From assembly GCA_964591275.1 (NCBI GenBank), contig CAZQAE010000022.1, positions 6,855 through 70,854 of the forward strand: a stretch of 64,000 nt of DNA, given 5' to 3'. Numbering within the stretch: the stretch's first letter is position 1; the number at the start of each line of letters is the position of its first letter. The DNA is from G963674685 sp964591275. Its GTDB lineage: Bacteria; Lernaellota; Lernaellaia; JACKCT01. Shown piece by piece: positions 1 to 8,578 of the stretch. The notes under the pieces are model-generated. The model saw only the letters and a list, made by a program, of their open reading frames with translations, searched no databases and had not been told where the DNA came from. Position numbers and translations under genes: made by a program.

Positions 1-2
1 CC

Positions 3-1061
3 TTCCGCATTCTCCTTGCCCCTTGCCTCTTGCTTCTCGCCATATTTCTGACTTCGTGTGCGATGCATAGCATCCCGCCGCATTTGATGAACGCAAATGC
101 TCATCCTCGCTTTCGGCCCGAAAGCTATATCACGGCCATCGGCGTCAGTGACCGCAGCCTGAAAATAGCGCAAGAAAACGCCAGAGAAGAGGTCTCCAAC
201 CAGGTTCATTTGAAAATCAATGCGCACTTTCAGTCCTGGGAGGAATTCATTCGAAGCAATGACAAAATCATTGACAAGGAACGCCTGATCCGCGTGGTGG
301 AAACCAGGACATCCTTTGCCCGTGCCGAGATGATTCACATTGATCAGGCCGGCTCTACAAAAGCGCAGGGGCTTTACCGCGCCTTCGCATATCTGTCCCG
401 GGCCGACATCTATGGTGTTTTTGCAACTGAATATAATACTGCCGCTGTTACTTTCCGGCGGGCAGTCAATAATATTGGAAACCTGAAAGAAAACCTGCCA
501 GCTTTCACTATGAACCTCTGGCTGGTGCAGGATAGTTTTGCCGAACTCCAGGCCTTATCGTTCAAGATGTATGCTGTCGCCGGTCGCTGGCATGAAGACT
601 TTGCAAAGGACCAGGAATTGTTTGACCGTGTGGAAGATCTGCGCGTAGATGTGCTGAAGGCCCTTGAGTTCGTCGTGCAACTGGGGCCGGTCGACCCTCC
701 CAGGGCCCGCGAGATTATTTTAGGGAAACTGACCGAGGCGCTGAAAGGGCTTATCGGAGTCACCCCCGATGTCTGCAGTCAGGGGAAATACCTCCTGTAT
801 ATCGATCCTGCTATTAACTGGAACCCCAATCCCTACTTCGGTCCCGAGTGCACGCTGACCATGACCGTCCGCCTAGCCCACTGCGACACCGACCAGACCC
901 TGGCGGAGTTTTCCCTGAATGATCCCAGCTTCATAGGAGTTGACACGCATCACAAGAGACTGGCTCTGGACAATCTTTTCAAAAACATTTCCGTCGATAA
1001 GCTCATGCCTCTTTTGCAGACCGGGCTTTCATCCGTCTTCCCGGTGAAACGGGGGAAGTGA
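3..1061 (+). CDS. LPP20-family lipoprotein, 5' end outside window
   Basis: The frame is open from the first bases of the window, so the true start lies upstream; a TTG at 30 is only the first possible start inside the window. The visible N-terminus is a hydrophobic leucine-rich segment ending in LTSCA, a good lipobox, so the protein is probably a lipidated envelope protein. The stretch after it (AIGVSDRSLKIAQENAREEV, residues about 34-53 of the visible part) is the pattern of the LPP20 family, in which a short signature is followed by an alpha-helical region rich in Ala/Glu. The remaining 280 residues are mostly helical with no catalytic motif that I recognise. The function of LPP20 proteins is poorly known. 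The next gene is a decayed transposase, so no operon partner is visible. The family call is fairly secure; function is unknown. Confidence 0.75.
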   Translation, partial: FRILLAPCLLLLAIFLTSCAMHSIPPHLMNANAHPRFRPESYITAIGVSDRSLKIAQENAREEVSNQVHLKINAHFQSWEEFIRSNDKIIDKERLIRVVETRTSFARAEMIHIDQAGSTKAQGLYRAFAYLSRADIYGVFATEYNTAAVTFRRAVNNIGNLKENLPAFTMNLWLVQDSFAELQALSFKMYAVAGRWHEDFAKDQELFDRVEDLRVDVLKALEFVVQLGPVDPPRAREIILGKLTEALKGLIGVTPDVCSQGKYLLYIDPAINWNPNPYFGPECTLTMTVRLAHCDTDQTLAEFSLNDPSFIGVDTHHKRLALDNLFKNISVDKLMPLLQTGLSSVFPVKRGK

Positions 1062-1095
1062 TGATAATGCGGAATGGCGAATGTGAAATACGCGT

Positions 1096-1114
1096 TAAGC
1101 CCAAAGGGCGGCAC
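1096..1114 (+). repeat. Left inverted repeat flanking IS200-like remnant
   Basis: The sequence AAGCCC..AGGGCGGCACA here is the imperfect inverse of the sequence at 1641-1660 (TGTGCCGCCCT..GGGCTT). The two arms bracket the IS200-like remnant at 1195-1618. A second imperfect hairpin (GCCGGTCAGCGTAAGCTGCCGG) lies just inside, near 1122-1144. Hairpins of this kind are expected at ends of Y1-transposase elements and around REP-associated transposase genes. Confidence 0.5.
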
Positions 1115-1194
1115 AACATTAGCCGGTCAGCGTAAGCTGCCGGTTTGCATCGATTTTTTCTCTTTATTCGGAGCCTCCCAGAGGCGACACAATT

Positions 1195-1618
1195 TCAATT
1201 CCATGTTTTTTCATCAACGCCGTCTATTCCTCTAAGAAATGACACCTTGCAATGATGCTCCTCCTGTCCGCCGATGTATTTCCTCACTCGCTCTACCATC
1301 GACGCGCTCACTCCAAACGCCGAATACCCCTCCTGCCAGGAAAACGTCCGATATCTCGCATCAAATTCATGAATCCATCTGGATGAATTGGCTTTAATAT
1401 TGCGCGCCATGTCCGCGACGGATTTTGCGGGCGGCAGGGAAACAAGCAGATGGACGTGGTCGCTCATTCCGCCGCACGCCGCAAGGACGCCCTTTTTCGC
1501 GGCTACGATTCCGTGGATGTAACGATAGAGACGATCTGTGAATTTCGCGCGGAATGATGGATGTACGGTCCTTTGTCGAAAACACGATGTGGATATAGAA
1601 GTGCGTGTAGGAAGACAT
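1195..1618 (-). pseudogene. IS200-like/REP-associated Y1 transposase, frameshifted
   Basis: Two overlapping reading frames together encode one Y1_Tnp (HUH) transposase. The first frame starts at 1618 with MSSYTHFYIHIVFSTKDR, the classic N-terminus of IS200-like proteins. Near 1550 the reading must shift by one base to continue as KFTDRLYRYIHGIVAAKKG and then MSDHVHLLVSLPP, which holds the HVH metal-binding motif. The C-terminal part keeps the candidate catalytic tyrosine in RKYIGGQEEHH. The gene therefore looks like a nearly intact copy disabled by a single frameshift, although a sequencing error cannot be excluded. Inverted sequences at 1096-1114 and 1641-1660 flank it. In its family this enzyme nicks single-stranded DNA at hairpins. 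Confidence 0.8.
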
Positions 1619-1640
1619 GATCGGATTCTCCGTTAATGAG

Positions 1641-1660
1641 TGTGCCGCCCTAGCGGGCTT
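1641..1660 (+). repeat. Right inverted repeat flanking IS200-like remnant
   Basis: TGTGCCGCCCTAGCGGGCTT, the imperfect inverse of 1096-1114. It lies 22 bp upstream of the start of the remnant transposase gene. Confidence 0.5.
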
Positions 1661-1735
1661 CGCCTGAATTTGTAATCATCCGTATCCCGTCGGCTGATAT
1701 GGATCGACCTGTCAAACCCCTGCACAGGGCCAGCG

Positions 1736-1805
1736 TTTTCCACTTATCCACATTCCTTTCTTGCTCCTTGAAAAGCTCTCATCAGGATTGTGGAAAAGTG
1801 GATAA
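1736..1805. other. Cluster of four DnaA-box-like 9-mers in inverted pairs
   Basis: The 17-mer at 1736-1752 contains TTTTCCACT and the perfect DnaA-box consensus TTATCCACA (1744-1752). The 17-mer at 1789-1805, read on the minus strand, contains TTATCCACT and TTTTCCACA. The two 17-mers are therefore inverted copies, each made of two tandem boxes, separated by 36 bp. The surrounding 1619-2070 region holds no gene I can support. This may be a replication origin element, a DnaA-titrating site, or part of the adjacent degenerate IS110-like element. No AT-rich unwinding region and no dnaA, rnpA or parAB gene is visible nearby, which speaks against a chromosomal origin. Confidence 0.4.
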
Positions 1806-2070
1806 CGCGGGGTGGATTGTGGGCCCGGGGGCGAAGGCTCAAAGCGGCGAACGAGTGCGGTTTCTTCGACGACGAGTCACTCTGATATACGCGGATTATT
1901 TCGACAAGCCGAAACAGGGCCGCATGACCGTTTATCGTCGTGGCGAAGCGCTGTCTACAATCGCGAGTCCAGGCGCACAAGACGCCCTGTCGCATAGCCC
2001 GGTCGCGCTTTGGCCTGATCGTACCGTTTCTCATTCGCCGCTTTCAATTTCCGTCCCGATGGCGAAACAT

Positions 2071-2592
2071 TTAAAGACTCAATTCCTCATGGCGCATTAC
2101 AGCCCAGATGAAGCCCGCCAACTCACGGGCCACCGCCGTTGTCGCCACGTTGGAATGCTTGCGCGATCCCTCCTTGAGTTTGTAATAACGGCGATGCAGT
2201 CGGCTGTGCGCACGGTCGGCGATGGCGATCACCGCTTCGGGTTGCCCCGCTCGGGGCTTTCTCAGCACGACGCTCACCGTCGGCCTATGGCGATAGTGTT
2301 TGGCCGCTTCCACCAGAATGCGCCGGACGTGGGAGTTGCCCGCCTTGGTGGTGTGACCCCGGCGCGTATTCTCGCCGCTCGTGTAGCCGCAGGGACCGGC
2401 CTCGTAGCAGGCGACGGCTTCGCCGGGCGACAGGCGTTTGAGCTTTTTCACGAGCCTCTTGATGGCGCGGGGCTCGTTGGCGAGTTGCCACTCCTCGGCG
2501 ACCTGCGACGAACCGGGGAGAACAACGGCGACGTTGATGCTCTTCTTGTGGACATCCATACCCACGCTTGTAATAGAATTGCTCTTTGACAT
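2071..2592 (-). pseudogene. IS110-family transposase with large internal deletion
   Basis: The start at 2592 is supported by AAGGAG six bases upstream. Residues 1-75 are the N-terminal DEDD (RuvC-like) domain: GMDVHKKSINVAV with the first Asp and CYEAG with the Glu. The chain then jumps directly to the C-terminal transposase domain (SGENTRRGHTTKAGN), which in full-length IS110 proteins is separated by well over 100 residues and carries the serine nucleophile near the SSG motif. The second half of the DEDD domain, with its DxxD pair, is missing, so the product cannot be catalytically competent. The reading frame survived the deletion. IS110 elements normally encode a bridge RNA in their non-coding ends; I could not identify one here. 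Confidence 0.8.
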
Positions 2593-2811
2593 AATCGGCT
2601 CCTTTCGTATGTAGCTCTGAGTTATGAGTCCTTTCACATCTTAACCTACGAAGATGCAAAACGGAGCCGGTCGGTCCATACTGTCTACGAACTGTCGCCT
2701 CTGACGAGGCTCACTTAAAGCAACAAAATGTCAATTTTGACGTCATTTAAGGAATTTCAGAATTAGCACTTTGGTGGACACTTCCTGCAAAAAGGCTCTA
2801 AAAAGACTTCT

Positions 2812-3936
2812 ATGAAAGTTCTCATTGCACCGCAGAATTTCAAAGAATCATTATGCGCTGCGGATGTGGCGCGCGCGATGGCTGACGGAGTATTGCGCGC
2901 CGTGCCCGATGCGAAGGTCGACCTGTGCCCTATGGCCGATGGCGGAGACGGAACCGTTGAGACAATTATGGCTGCGGTAAGCGGTGCAGTGCGCATGGCG
3001 ATGGTCACGGGGCCGCTGGGCGAAGCGGTTGAAGCGAAATGGGGCCTTATCGACGATGGGCGAACGGCGGTTATTGAAATGGCGCAGGCGGCGGGCCTGG
3101 AGCTTGTGCCCGATGATCTAAAGGATCCGACGAAGACAACCACCTTCGGCGTCGGAGAACTGATTCTGGCCGCATTGGACGCAAGTCCGCGAAAGATCAT
3201 TTTCGGTCTGGGCGGCAGTGCGACCACGGACGGGGGCGCGGGAATGGCGCAGGCCCTTGGCGCTCGTTTCCACGGTTCCGCAGGGCTTATCGAGGAGCCA
3301 ATGTGCGGAGGGATGCTTTCGGACATTGAAAAAGTCGATGTGAGTACATTAGACCGGCGCGTATTCGGCGTTGAAATTGTCGGCGCTTACGACGTTGATA
3401 ATCCACTGACAGGGCAAAACGGCGCGGCTTATATTTTCGGCCCGCAAAAAGGCGCGGACAACGACCAAGTGCAAAAACTTGATGCGAGCCTTAAGCATCT
3501 CGCATCGTTTTCCCCCGATGCGGATATTTCCCTTCCCGGCAATGGCGCAGCGGGCGGACTGGCCTGGGGCGTCACAGCGTATCTGCGTGGACGGCTGACT
3601 CCCGGCGTCGATTTGATATTGGACGCCGTGCGTTTTGACAAGCGGGTGCGCGACGCCGATCTGGTTCTGACGGGAGAGGGCAAGCTCGACGGCCAAACCC
3701 TTTGCGGCAAGACCTGCCTGGGCGTGGCGCAAAGGGCTAAGCAAGCCGGTGTCCCGGTCATTGCGCTGGCCGGTGCGATCGGCGATGGAACTGATCGTTT
3801 AATGACTTCAGGGTTGACAGCCTGCTTTTCCATATGCCCCCGCCCAATGAGTTTGCGGGAGGCCATGGGGAACGCCAGTGATCTGATTGCCAATGCCAGC
3901 GCCAATGTCATTCGGATTTTTGCCCACCGGCGCTGA
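2812..3936 (+). CDS. glxK: Glycerate 2-kinase (GlxK family)
   Basis: The 374-residue product matches type II glycerate kinases in length and sequence throughout. The N-terminus MKVLIAPQNFKESL is the family signature (usually APDSFKES). The glycine-rich segment GLGGSATTDGGAGM lies at residues 132-145, and GAAGGLAWG and VLTGEGKLDGQT follow in the C-terminal half. The enzyme phosphorylates D-glycerate with ATP, normally to 2-phosphoglycerate, feeding glyoxylate or serine-derived carbon into glycolysis. It is cytoplasmic. The ATG at 2812 has only a weak AAAGG about 20 bases upstream. It stands alone between transposase remnants and the DUF2804 gene, and no glyoxylate pathway genes are nearby. Confidence 0.93.
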   Translation: MKVLIAPQNFKESLCAADVARAMADGVLRAVPDAKVDLCPMADGGDGTVETIMAAVSGAVRMAMVTGPLGEAVEAKWGLIDDGRTAVIEMAQAAGLELVPDDLKDPTKTTTFGVGELILAALDASPRKIIFGLGGSATTDGGAGMAQALGARFHGSAGLIEEPMCGGMLSDIEKVDVSTLDRRVFGVEIVGAYDVDNPLTGQNGAAYIFGPQKGADNDQVQKLDASLKHLASFSPDADISLPGNGAAGGLAWGVTAYLRGRLTPGVDLILDAVRFDKRVRDADLVLTGEGKLDGQTLCGKTCLGVAQRAKQAGVPVIALAGAIGDGTDRLMTSGLTACFSICPRPMSLREAMGNASDLIANASANVIRIFAHRR

Positions 3937-4113
3937 CTTTTATCCGAATATCATAAAAGACCAGACTAACCTGTCCATAAAGTGCATTGTTCCGGGAAAA
4001 TATTGGCTGTCCGTTTATACGAAACTGCGCAACGCTTGTCGCCGAAGCCGACTTTCCATACAATGCCTGCTTGGCTTGAGATCCTCTGAGAATTTCCACA
4101 CGAGGTTTGCATC

Positions 4114-5151
4114 ATGACGCAATCAAATTTGAGCAAGACACCCGAGAAACTGTTTCAGCCGGACGGGTCGCCGAATTTCGGCAATTTCACCGGGCCGACT
4201 CCGATTCTCAACTTTGAGGATTTCGATTTTCAGGGTCTTCACCGCTGGCCGTGGACCATCGATGCCAATCTCGCCGCCAAGCTCCTCAAACGATGGGAAT
4301 TTGTGGGGGTCATGGACGAAAACTTTGTGATCGGCGCCGCCGTGGTTCACTTAAACTACGTGGGAAGCGGCTTCGCGTATTGCTATGACAAAAGAAGCAA
4401 GCGCATCGTCGAAAAAAACATCAAAGCGCCTTTTTGCATGAACACTTCGTTTTCCCCATCAGCACAGGATGGCGTCAGCGAAATTCGCGTGGGGACGAGC
4501 TTCATTCGGATGAGCAACTCGACCGTGAGCGGAGCGCGGGAAGTGGAAATGGATTTCGGCCCGGATCTGCGAGCAAAATTCACTTACAGCGAACTTGGCG
4601 AGGGCGTTTCAACCTGCACGCGCCAAGCGATGTACGGTTTCGGATATACTTATAAATCGGCTGCATTGCCGGCGAAGGGCTCGGTGACCATAGATGGCGA
4701 GGAGCTTTCGCTGGCGCCTGACGCTCTGGCGCTGCTGGACTGGTCCGCCGCCACGTCGTCTCGGGTGACGGTGTGGAACTGGGCCGCCGGCGTGGGCCAA
4801 GACAAGCAGGGAAAAAAGGTCGGTCTCAATTTCAGTTCCGGGCTAATTGCCGGAGGGCATAACGAAAACACCATCTGGGTTGACGGCAAGCCATATATGA
4901 TGGACGGCGTTCATTTCGATTACGACCAGAAGGACGTCATGACCCGCCCGTGGCGTATAACGAGCAACAACAAGGAGGTGGACATCACCTTCCACCCGGA
5001 ACATGAGCGCTACGAGAAGATCAACTTCGGGTTGGTCGCAAGCAGCCTGCATCAACCCTTCGGCCATTTTGAGGGAAGCATAAAACTGGGCAAGAGCAAG
5101 CTGGCTCTGGATTGCTACGGATTCTGCGAGGAGCATTACGCGAAATGGTAA
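4114..5151 (+). CDS. DUF2804 family protein
   Basis: The 345-residue protein has no signal peptide. Its sequence follows DUF2804 proteins: an N-terminal part with LHRWPWTID, then KRWEFVGVMDENFVIGAA, and later a long beta-rich region with DMxxG-like spacing, a central WSAATSSR segment and GHNENTIWVDGKP. DUF2804 proteins resemble lipocalin-like carotenoid 1,2-hydratase or AttH folds, but their reaction is not established. No catalytic residues can be assigned. The intergenic gap to the glycerate kinase is 177 bp, so the two are probably separate units. The start ATG is preceded by GAGG about nine bases upstream. Confidence 0.75.
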   Translation: MTQSNLSKTPEKLFQPDGSPNFGNFTGPTPILNFEDFDFQGLHRWPWTIDANLAAKLLKRWEFVGVMDENFVIGAAVVHLNYVGSGFAYCYDKRSKRIVEKNIKAPFCMNTSFSPSAQDGVSEIRVGTSFIRMSNSTVSGAREVEMDFGPDLRAKFTYSELGEGVSTCTRQAMYGFGYTYKSAALPAKGSVTIDGEELSLAPDALALLDWSAATSSRVTVWNWAAGVGQDKQGKKVGLNFSSGLIAGGHNENTIWVDGKPYMMDGVHFDYDQKDVMTRPWRITSNNKEVDITFHPEHERYEKINFGLVASSLHQPFGHFEGSIKLGKSKLALDCYGFCEEHYAKW

Positions 5152-5171
5152 TTATAGTGATTAGTGGTCAG

Positions 5172-5284
5172 TGTAGGAGAGACATTTCTGCCTCGACTAA
5201 GCAGTCACGACAAGAATGTCGTTCCTACAACGTCCCCATAAGTGATTGCAGAAGGAAATGTAGGAGCGACATTCTCGTCGCGAA
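5172..5284 (+). repeat. Intergenic TGTAGGAgCGACATTCt repeat, three copies
   Basis: Three copies of a ~21-25 bp unit lie in the gap before the CapA-like gene: 5172-5191 (plus), 5209-5229 (inverted) and 5259-5284 (plus, TGTAGGAGCGACATTCTCGT followed by CGCGA). The first two form an inverted pair that could fold as a hairpin. The layout resembles REP/BIME elements; the sequence does not match the 135-bp repeats elsewhere in the window. Confidence 0.6.
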
Positions 5285-5309
5285 TGGATTTATAAAGGAA
5301 TAGACGCCG

Positions 5310-6488
5310 ATGTTTCATTTCCGAATAAAAAACAGAATCGTGGCATTTTTCAGTGTGCTTGCCCTGCTCATCCTTTTTGTTTCCGGCATCGGTTGCGATA
5401 AAATCGAATCCTTGACCGGCACAACGGCCATCAAGGGAGCAAGCGTGAAGATCCTTTTTGCCGGCGACACGTCATTCGGCGAAAACTACCGGGGTTCGCC
5501 GAAACTGCTGAAAAAAAAGGGTTACGATTTTCCGTTGGAAAAAATCGCCCCTTTATTGAAAACGGCGGACTTTGTTGTCTTCAACCTGGAAACCCCCATC
5601 ACGGATATTGAAAAATCGCCTTATGAAGACGAAAAGGCTTATTGTCACTGGACGCACGTGGACAAGGCGCCCAAAACCTTTCTCAAACACGGCATGACGA
5701 CATTTTCCCTGGCCAACAATCACGGCCTGGATTTCGGTGTTCCGGGATTGAAGCAGACTATCGAGGTCGCGCAAAAAAGCGGCATGAATATATTCGGCGC
5801 CGGGATGACCGAAGCCGAAGCAAAAAAGCCCTTCATCAAGACCTTCACGGTGGGCAAGCATTCTTTCAAAATTGCCGTTATCGGCGCCTTCGAGTACAGC
5901 CGAAGCTATGACGCAAAGTACTCGTTTTACGCGGACGGCGAAACGTCGGGAGTTTATAAGTTATCGGTCGATACTATAAAAGAGCAGATCGCCGAAATCC
6001 GTAACAGCGATCCGGACGCCTTCGTGATCCTCTATCCTCATTGGGGGAAAAATTATAAATGGAAAACGAAGCGCCAGACCAAATACGCCCATCGCATGTT
6101 GCAGGACGGCGGCGACTTGATCATCGGGCACGGCGGTCATTCCATGCAGGAGATCGAGCGATATAATGACAAGTGGATCGTATACGGCTTGGGCAATTTC
6201 ATGTTTCTGTCGCCAGGGCGGTATTCAAAACTGAAGACTAAACCTTTCAGCTACACCGCACAGCTCATCGTCATTGAGGACGGCGACAAATTGGAAAAAC
6301 GCATACGATTGCACCCAATTTATTCCAACAACAAAAAGTCGAAGTATCAAGTCAGGCCGCTCACGGATGAGGAGTTTGTCGAATTTCACCAGTTGCTCCT
6401 GGAAAAAAGCCCGCTCACAAAAAAAGAGCGCAAACGCATCAGAAAAGGCAAGGACAAAGGCGGCCACTTCGTGGAGTTCAGGATTTAA
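5310..6488 (+). CDS. CapA-like (PGA_cap) metallophosphoesterase-fold protein
   Basis: The 392-residue protein matches the capsule-synthesis CapA family. Typical motifs appear in order: AGDTSFGEN (residues 51-59), VVFNLETPI (about 90), SLANNHGLDFG (about 133), YPHWGKNY (242) and GHGGHSMQ (273). In this fold these Asp, Asn and His residues form a metallophosphoesterase-like site. Family members act in poly-gamma-glutamate production or transport, but many are of unknown role. The N-terminus has a hydrophobic segment ending in SGIGC, so it is probably exported and possibly lipidated, although the lipobox is poor. RBS AAGGAA lies nine bases before the ATG. No capBC partners are present, so a capsule role is only a family-based suggestion. 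Confidence 0.8.
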   Translation: MFHFRIKNRIVAFFSVLALLILFVSGIGCDKIESLTGTTAIKGASVKILFAGDTSFGENYRGSPKLLKKKGYDFPLEKIAPLLKTADFVVFNLETPITDIEKSPYEDEKAYCHWTHVDKAPKTFLKHGMTTFSLANNHGLDFGVPGLKQTIEVAQKSGMNIFGAGMTEAEAKKPFIKTFTVGKHSFKIAVIGAFEYSRSYDAKYSFYADGETSGVYKLSVDTIKEQIAEIRNSDPDAFVILYPHWGKNYKWKTKRQTKYAHRMLQDGGDLIIGHGGHSMQEIERYNDKWIVYGLGNFMFLSPGRYSKLKTKPFSYTAQLIVIEDGDKLEKRIRLHPIYSNNKKSKYQVRPLTDEEFVEFHQLLLEKSPLTKKERKRIRKGKDKGGHFVEFRI

Positions 6489-6700
6489 CGCGACGCTGAT
6501 TTCCTTAGCCGGACACCTCTTGTAATTATTAAATCAAACGAATCTACACCTCGATAAACTGCATCGCTTATCCATTTTTCGCAAAATACCTCTGTATATA
6601 TTTGTATTTCTCTTGACGGTTGTGCTATTTTCCTGCCTGAGAAAAATAGGGAACAAAATGCAAATTTAATAATATTGAGTGTAGCATTAGGCAGGCCGTT

Positions 6701-8572
6701 TTGGGATTACGATCAGTTCATATCCTGCACATATTATTGTGTCTGTGCGCCTGCGATGGAATTGGCGCGAAAGTCACTCCGGAGCAGCTTGACCAGGAGC
6801 TTCATCATGTTTGCCAAATGATGAAACTGGATCGCAGTCATAACAATCCCCAAGGTTATCTGCTGGGCTTCGAGTTTCGTGACAGGATTGGCATGGACAA
6901 TTCGTGGTTGTCGGACCCTGTGCTTGAAAAATCCAACGAACTTATTCAAAGATTGCCAATTGAAATTGAAAACAAGCTAAATCAAATTATCGCGCGCAAA
7001 GCCGATTCGGATGAAGCTTATGTTCTGCTCGGTGTTTTGCATTCCAAGATAGCCATGTCGGCACCGCACATAATCGATCAACTTTCGGATACAGAGGAGG
7101 ATCGATGGCTCAAGGCAAAAGGAGCTTTTGAAAATGCGCTAAGGATTAATCCGGAAAATCGGGATGCGATCTGGGGTTTGGTCCTTCATGATTCTCGACC
7201 GAAAGTCGTATATTGGCCCAGGCGCGATGAACATATCAGGAAGTCGATCGAACTGTGCAAAAAGTTCCTTGCTCTGGACCCGAATAACGAATTGGCTTTA
7301 CTGAGCCTGGGAATTCATTGTTATCAATTGCGCGACAAAAACGATCAGGTCGAGCAAAGCTTTCAGAAGCTGTTAGAGCAGCCCATTACCGACGTCACCA
7401 ATCGCTTTCATTTGGAAGCTATGGAATACCTCGGGAAACTCTACACGCGCAAAGGGCAATACGAGTTGGCGGAAAAGACACTTAATAACGCTATCAAATT
7501 ATTTATTAAAGTTAACGACATTGATCCTGGGGCTTACTACAAGGGGTGCCCGTACGCGGCGCTGGGGGAACTCTACCAACGTATGAAGCGCCCAAAAAAA
7601 TCACGGGAATATTTCGTCAAGGCGGGCGATTACGATATGGCCGCACAAAAGAGCGAATTTGAAAAATCCCTGGCCGCTTTCACTCGGGGCGAATATGCCG
7701 ATGCAGTGGCATTCGTGGGCAATACCCACGTTGCTGGCTCCAACGAAATTGCACGAAAACGCTTTCTAAGCACTGTTGCCGTTCTGAGAGGCATAATACG
7801 CATCCTCGACAAGAAGTATTCAGAAGCTGACTCGGATTTTGCCGAAGCCAAGATCAAGGATCCTCAAAATCTGGGCGTTCAGGTGGGAAAAGGACATTTG
7901 CGCATTGTCAAAAGAGACTATCCTGGCGCCATGATTCTATTCGAATCGGCAATTAGGAATCTCCAAAAGACAAGCGGCTTTATTGCTGATGTTGATGCTT
8001 CATATATTGATTTTGTTCATGGCATGGCGTGCCTGGGAATGGGATGGGTCATGGCCAATCAGAGCCGGCATGATCGCGCTTTAATCTATTATGACAGGAT
8101 CCTTGAGAACATGCCGAATCATCTTCTGGCCCTGCAAAGCAAGGGCGTGGCCTGCACCGCTTTGCATAGATTTGATCAGGCGGAAAAGCTTTTCGCCAAA
8201 GTGCTGAAAATACAACCCGACAACCAGTACGCTCTGGCCGAACTTGGTATTGTCAAACTCAACCAGGGCGATGACCAGGATGCGGAAAAGTATTTTCGTC
8301 TGGCCCTGGATCAGGATCAGGAGCGCTACACCTGCCCTTATGAGGGATTAGGTCTGGTTTATCTAAAAAAGGGCGATCTCGCCTCGGCCAAGAAAAATTT
8401 TGAAAAAGCCATTTCGATCAACCCCAACATGGAATACAAAAAATTTAACGGTCTGGCGATGATATATATCAAAGAGGGTCGCCGCAAAGAAGCGAAAAAA
8501 CTGCTTCAAAAATCCATCGAAAACTACCCCTACAACAACGAAGCAAAGAAACTGTTGAAAAGTTTGCAGTAA
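6701..8572 (+). CDS. Exported tetratricopeptide repeat protein
   Basis: The 623-residue product begins with a short hydrophobic leader (HILHILLCLCAC) that may be a lipoprotein signal. The rest is made of tetratricopeptide repeats. The clearest lie in the C-terminal 200 residues, for example ALQSKGVACTALHRFDQAEK and YEGLGLVYLKKGDLASAK, each with the spaced small and aromatic residues of TPRs. TPR arrays bind other proteins; no enzymatic domain is visible. The assigned start is a TTG at 6701; the frame is open further upstream without an ATG, so the exact start is uncertain. The gene converges with the minus-strand gene ending at 8579, seven bases away. Confidence 0.8.
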   Translation: MGLRSVHILHILLCLCACDGIGAKVTPEQLDQELHHVCQMMKLDRSHNNPQGYLLGFEFRDRIGMDNSWLSDPVLEKSNELIQRLPIEIENKLNQIIARKADSDEAYVLLGVLHSKIAMSAPHIIDQLSDTEEDRWLKAKGAFENALRINPENRDAIWGLVLHDSRPKVVYWPRRDEHIRKSIELCKKFLALDPNNELALLSLGIHCYQLRDKNDQVEQSFQKLLEQPITDVTNRFHLEAMEYLGKLYTRKGQYELAEKTLNNAIKLFIKVNDIDPGAYYKGCPYAALGELYQRMKRPKKSREYFVKAGDYDMAAQKSEFEKSLAAFTRGEYADAVAFVGNTHVAGSNEIARKRFLSTVAVLRGIIRILDKKYSEADSDFAEAKIKDPQNLGVQVGKGHLRIVKRDYPGAMILFESAIRNLQKTSGFIADVDASYIDFVHGMACLGMGWVMANQSRHDRALIYYDRILENMPNHLLALQSKGVACTALHRFDQAEKLFAKVLKIQPDNQYALAELGIVKLNQGDDQDAEKYFRLALDQDQERYTCPYEGLGLVYLKKGDLASAKKNFEKAISINPNMEYKKFNGLAMIYIKEGRRKEAKKLLQKSIENYPYNNEAKKLLKSLQ

Positions 8573-8578
8573 GCCGCT

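Noticed and set aside
1699..2589. Long plus-strand frame opposite the IS110-like gene
   Set aside because: It is the antisense shadow of the transposase remnant and the DnaA-box region; no similarity, no RBS, and the minus-strand product is a clear IS110 protein.
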